Part shown: positions 48,655 through 51,613 of the stretch, one piece after another
Layout of the letters: the number at the start of each line of letters is the position of its first letter
How positions within the stretch are numbered: position 1 is the first letter of the stretch
From: Eubacteriales bacterium OttesenSCG-928-N13
GTDB lineage: Bacteria; Bacillota; Clostridia; Christensenellales; Aristaeellaceae
Length of the DNA stretch: 51,613 nucleotides
Assembly: GCA_030265545.1 (NCBI GenBank)
Contig: JAJDGF010000001.1
Span: forward strand, 1-51,613
Direction of reading: 5' to 3'
The notes under the pieces: generated by a model
Databases searched by the model: none
What the model saw: only the letters and a program-made list of their open reading frames with translations
What the model was told of the DNA's origin: nothing
Translations under genes and position numbers: made by a program

Positions 48655-49568
48655 GATCTCACCTCCTGCACGGCGAAATCGCGTCGGAGCTCCGCGTACT
48701 TCTCCCTGTGTTTCTGTGCCTCCGCGTCAGACCGGAACGCGCTGTGGCCATGGAGGTTCTTAAGCAGCAGCTTCCGCAGATCCTTGAACTCCGGACCGTC
48801 AAACCCAAGCCGTACCAGCCAGCTGCGCATGAAGTACTTCTCGTTCTCCGGCTGCTGGCGCTTCGGAATCACGCGCGTCGCGCCCGTCGCCGCCTTAACG
48901 ATCCCCGCGGTCAGCGCGCCGTAGATGGCCCACTGATCAGGCTTAACCGCATCGAATGGGAAGCGCAGCGTGACCTGTCCGTCCCTAACATCCACACCAG
49001 CCAGTTCCTCGAGTGCTTGGAAATCGTTCAGCAGCTCGGCGAACGCCTCCGGGCTCTCGGGGGTGTACTCCTGAAGGCGCGCGACCACCCCGTCGGAGAT
49101 GCGGAAAACCTCCTGGCCGATGGCGTGGTTAAGCAAGTATTGCTTGGTGTAGAGTGTGTTGATCAGGTTCTTAAGCGCTGCGACAGTCATGTCCGCCGCG
49201 GGCACGCTGATCTCCATCATTTCGATGTCCGGCGCAGCGGGTTTTGCGGATTGCGTCGGCTGTGCGCTCTCGGGCTCAGCTCCCGGCTCGCCATCGGGCA
49301 CAGCTCCCGGCTCGTCATCGGGCTCAGCTCCCGGCTCGTCATCGGGCTCGGCCTCCGGCCCGATGTACCCCTGCTCGATCAGGAAGGGCTTCAAAGTCTC
49401 CAATGCTCCGGAATCGTCGGTCTGAATGGCCCCGCCGCGGTCAATCGTCACCGGCCCAACCTTGTAAGCGTAGGACGGAACGCCCGTGTAGATGACGTCC
49501 TCCTGGAGAAGTTCCGCAATCCGACGCGCGAGCGCCTTGCGGTCGGTCGTGTGTGTCTCAATCGTCAT
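48651..49568 (-). CDS. Protein with Asp/Glu-Pro repeats and the amidoligase C-terminal module
   Basis: A 305-residue protein. A compact N-terminal domain (about 1-70) is followed by an acidic linker with repeats such as EPDDEPGAEPDDEPGA (about 72-100), then a helical domain (about 115-235). A C-terminal module (about 241-280) matches the amidoligase tail at about 20 of 39 positions (NEKY..R.WLVRLGF). Similar proteins of Clostridia mobile elements carry the uninformative name virulence-related protein. GAGGAGG lies before the ATG. It is followed by the overlapping zinc-ribbon gene. The shared tail suggests that it binds the same partner as the amidoligase, or is its target. Confidence 0.7.
   Translation of the reverse strand: MTIETHTTDRKALARRIAELLQEDVIYTGVPSYAYKVGPVTIDRGGAIQTDDSGALETLKPFLIEQGYIGPEAEPDDEPGAEPDDEPGAVPDGEPGAEPESAQPTQSAKPAAPDIEMMEISVPAADMTVAALKNLINTLYTKQYLLNHAIGQEVFRISDGVVARLQEYTPESPEAFAELLNDFQALEELAGVDVRDGQVTLRFPFDAVKPDQWAIYGALTAGIVKAATGATRVIPKRQQPENEKYFMRSWLVRLGFDGPEFKDLRKLLLKNLHGHSAFRSDAEAQKHREKYAELRRDFAVQEVRS
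49278..49349. repeat. Three 24-bp coding repeats (acidic Pro linker)
   Basis: AGCTCCCGGCTCGTCATCGG-type units of 24 bases run at 49278-49301, 49302-49325 and 49326-49349; the last two are identical. Each encodes eight residues of the DDEPGAEP linker, so length changes stay in frame. Confidence 0.9.
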
Positions 49569-49703
49569 GTCAATACCTCCTCGTGATTTGGTATGACATT
49601 TATGCCTCTACAGGCGATGGAAGTCAAGCAATATGTGGCGTAGTTCATCTCGAAATATCTGACCCCGGTCATATAGCATTGTTGAACATAAAGCATATTT
49701 TCA

Positions 49704-49732
49704 TTGCAAGCACATCGCTTCTGTGATATATT
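49704..49732 (+). promoter_or_regulatory. Promoter of the AEC transporter gene
   Basis: TTGCAA (49704-49709), 17 bases, TATATT (49727-49732). The start codon is 33 bases downstream. Confidence 0.65.
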
Positions 49733-49764
49733 CAAAGCAACACAGAGAGGGGGAGAAACCCAAT

Positions 49765-50700
49765 ATGGGTCGTGTGATTCAAGTTATCCAGACGGTCCTT
49801 CCGGTGATCGCCGTGCTTGGCATCGGCATGCTTTGCCGCAACCGTGGCAAGCTGACGCGCGAAGGCGTGAATACGCTCAAGAGCGTTGCGGTTGATATTA
49901 CCCTGCCTGCTGTCCTGGTCCATGCTTTCGCTTCGGCCAACTACAATCTGCGAAGCGTGGTCATTCCACTCATGATGTTTGTCATCTGCATTGCCTGCTG
50001 GGCGCTCGGGAAACTCGCCCAGAAAGTACTTGGTTTGCCTTCCCGTTTCGTGCCATATCTTACAACGGGGTTCGAGGCGGGGATGCTCGGCTATACATTG
50101 TACGCAATGCTGTACGGCTCCAACCAGACAGCGAACTTCGCGCTGGTAGATCTAGGACAGGTGTTATTTGTTTTCACGCTGTACAAAGTGCTGCTGGGCA
50201 TGGACTCCTCGGGCAAATTGCAGCGCGTCTCAATTGTGCGTGAGATGTTGACTTCGCCGATCATCATCGCCATCGTTGTCGGGGTGGTGCTTGGCGCTAC
50301 CGGGCTCTACAGCGCGTTGATCCCCAGTGGCATCGCGGGTATCTTTGACACATGCGTCAAATTCATTGCAGGGCCAACGAGCGTTCTAATCCTGCTCTCC
50401 ATCGGGTACGACTTGGTACTGAAGGACGTCCGCTGGTCGGAGACAGGCAAGGTCATCGCCGCGCGCCTGGCTATCACAATCCCTCTGATGGGCGTGATGA
50501 TCGGCATCACATCCGCATTATTCGGATATGAACGACCGCTGATGGGCGCAATCATGTTGATGTTCATCCTCCCGCCACCGTTTGTTTTGCCCGTCTTTGC
50601 TGATGACCCCGATCAGCGCACCTATGTCTCATCCGCGCTCTCGGTCTCTACGCTTGTCACCATTGTCGGCTTTGCGATACTTGCCGCGATAGGGACGTAA
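49765..50700 (+). CDS. AEC-family transporter (auxin efflux carrier type)
   Basis: A 311-residue membrane transporter with about ten membrane segments in two inverted halves, as in AEC proteins. Typical parts are LGIGMLCRNRGKLTREGVNT after the first segment and TTGFEAGMLGYTLYAML, which parallels the N..N region of the carriers. These exporters move organic acids or amino-acid-like anions. GGGGAG precedes the ATG at 49765. Next to an amide-ligase system it might export or import a small product or precursor. It has its own promoter and stands alone on the plus strand. Confidence 0.85.
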   Translation: MGRVIQVIQTVLPVIAVLGIGMLCRNRGKLTREGVNTLKSVAVDITLPAVLVHAFASANYNLRSVVIPLMMFVICIACWALGKLAQKVLGLPSRFVPYLTTGFEAGMLGYTLYAMLYGSNQTANFALVDLGQVLFVFTLYKVLLGMDSSGKLQRVSIVREMLTSPIIIAIVVGVVLGATGLYSALIPSGIAGIFDTCVKFIAGPTSVLILLSIGYDLVLKDVRWSETGKVIAARLAITIPLMGVMIGITSALFGYERPLMGAIMLMFILPPPFVLPVFADDPDQRTYVSSALSVSTLVTIVGFAILAAIGT

Positions 50701-50721
50701 AGGGCTACAGACAAAGCGGCC

Positions 50722-51613
50722 TCATTGCTCCCAAGGAAGCCAGCCCTTTCCGAAATGGCCGTACGCCGAGACGGTATTGTAATCTACCTCCAAGAGGTTC
50801 AGATCGCGGATAATCCCGGCCGGAGTCAGATCGTAGAGCATCCGAACCCTGCTGGTGATGTAGCTTATCGGCTCGCTGTTGGTGCCGAAGCAGTTCACCG
50901 CCACCGACACTGGCTCCGCGACCCCGATGGCGTAGGCGAGCTGTACCTCGCAGCGCTCGGCAAGCGCGTCGCGCACGAGGTCGCAGGCGATCTTCCGCGC
51001 CATGTACGCACCGCTCCGATCGACCTTTGTGGGGTCCTTGCCGGAGAAGGCGCCACCGCCGTGGCGGCACATTCCGCCGTAGGTATCGGCGATGATCTTG
51101 CGGCCGGTCACGCCCGTGTCCGCGAAGGATGAGCCGATCACAAAGCGGCCGGTCGGGTTGACGAGGGCTTTGAAATCCATATTCAGGGCGTAGTCATCCG
51201 CTGCGGCTTCCATGACCGCGCGCACGACCTGCTGGACATCGCCCATGTCCGCATCCGCCCGGTGCTGCGTGCTGATCAGGAAGGTGTCGATGCGCTTGCG
51301 GTCGTAGTCATAGGTGACCTGGCACTTGGCATCCGGAAGCAGGCTCGGGCTGTGAAGGTCGCGCAGCCGTTCCAGCGCTTCCGTAGCCAGCAAAAAAGGA
51401 AGCGGCAGCATCTGCCGGGTTTCATCGGTTGCGTAGCCATACATCATGCCCTGGTCACCCGCGCCATCTAAATCGACACCGAGTGCGATGTCCGCGCTCT
51501 GGCGGGTGATGTGGGTGGTGACCCTATACTTTTCTCGGTCAGTACCCAGTCCTACGTGGTATAAAACGTTTGTAACCAGCTCTTTGTAATCCGGTTCGTG
51601 CTCAGAGGTGATC
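50722..51613 (-). CDS. metK: S-adenosylmethionine synthetase, mobile-element type (5' part outside)
   Basis: The C-terminal 296 residues lie inside; the start is beyond the right edge. GAGDQGMMYGYATDE is the signature region, and GGGAFSGKDPTKVDRSGAY the phosphate-binding loop. It joins ATP and methionine to S-adenosylmethionine. The visible N-terminal part (HVGLGTDREKYRVTTHITRQ) is more divergent than housekeeping enzymes, resembling versions carried by phages and mobile elements of Clostridia. It probably supplies methyl donor for cargo methyltransferases. Its neighbours support that origin. Confidence 0.9.
   Translation of the reverse strand, partial: ITSEHEPDYKELVTNVLYHVGLGTDREKYRVTTHITRQSADIALGVDLDGAGDQGMMYGYATDETRQMLPLPFLLATEALERLRDLHSPSLLPDAKCQVTYDYDRKRIDTFLISTQHRADADMGDVQQVVRAVMEAAADDYALNMDFKALVNPTGRFVIGSSFADTGVTGRKIIADTYGGMCRHGGGAFSGKDPTKVDRSGAYMARKIACDLVRDALAERCEVQLAYAIGVAEPVSVAVNCFGTNSEPISYITSRVRMLYDLTPAGIIRDLNLLEVDYNTVSAYGHFGKGWLPWEQ

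Overview
The window looks like an accessory, heavily rearranged stretch of a Bacillota (Clostridia-type) anaerobe. The signs are clean AGGAGG-type ribosome sites, clustered large serine recombinases, a holin-4-type phage holin, a glycyl radical enzyme with its activase, CotH/AlgX/PilZ exopolysaccharide genes and several IS families. This taxonomic call is inference; no rRNA or tRNA gene was found.

Region 1 (1-11.3 kb) is a decayed prophage on the minus strand. From right to left it holds a broken SLOG/HNH junction, a Phd-Doc toxin-antitoxin pair, portal, ClpP-like protease, a major capsid gene cut after about 106 codons and joined directly to a tail-fibre-type gene, endolysin, a methyltransferase remnant, holin, small genes (two broken) and three serine recombinase genes. 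Terminase, head-tail joining genes and tape measure are missing. Region 2 (11.3-12.4 kb) is transposon debris: an IS66 fragment fused in frame to the tail of a helicase/restriction protein, and an IS1182-type fragment between two identical IS ends. A desulfoferrodoxin gene follows.

Region 3 (12.9-28.3 kb) is a carbohydrate island around an AraC-type regulator. Leftward lies an ABC sugar importer (binding protein and two permeases), a TIM-barrel isomerase, a Gfo/Idh/MocA oxidoreductase and a cytoplasmic GH32 fructosidase. Rightward lies an isomerase, three Gfo/Idh/MocA oxidoreductases, a radical-SAM activase and a glycyl radical enzyme with an unusual active-site motif (GCGW where GCVE is usual). 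Two matching palindromes (ATAACAA-N7-TTGTTAT type) and matching half-sites in front of these units suggest one regulon. Together they look like an anaerobic pathway in which a fructoside is imported, split and oxidised or epimerised, and then handled by radical chemistry. The substrate is unknown.

Region 4 (28.7-30.2 kb) is more IS debris (IS3 and IS5 families). Region 5 (30.3-42.4 kb) is one minus-strand exopolysaccharide operon, with a good promoter at its head and a strong terminator at its end: a methyltransferase, a small membrane protein, a CotH-like protein, a PilZ-containing cellulose-synthase-like glycosyltransferase, an MBOAT protein, an AlgX/DHHW protein and a sulfatase-fold transferase with three long C-terminal repeats. 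The MBOAT and CotH-like proteins lack expected catalytic residues.

Region 6 (42.4-51.6 kb) is again mobile-element cargo: a 3'-truncated ParB-methyltransferase, two Fic proteins each with a near-consensus promoter, an amidoligase with a structured GC-rich leader, a 41-codon gene, a gamma-glutamylcyclotransferase, a zinc-ribbon protein, a protein sharing the amidoligase's C-terminal module, an AEC-family transporter and a partial S-adenosylmethionine synthetase.
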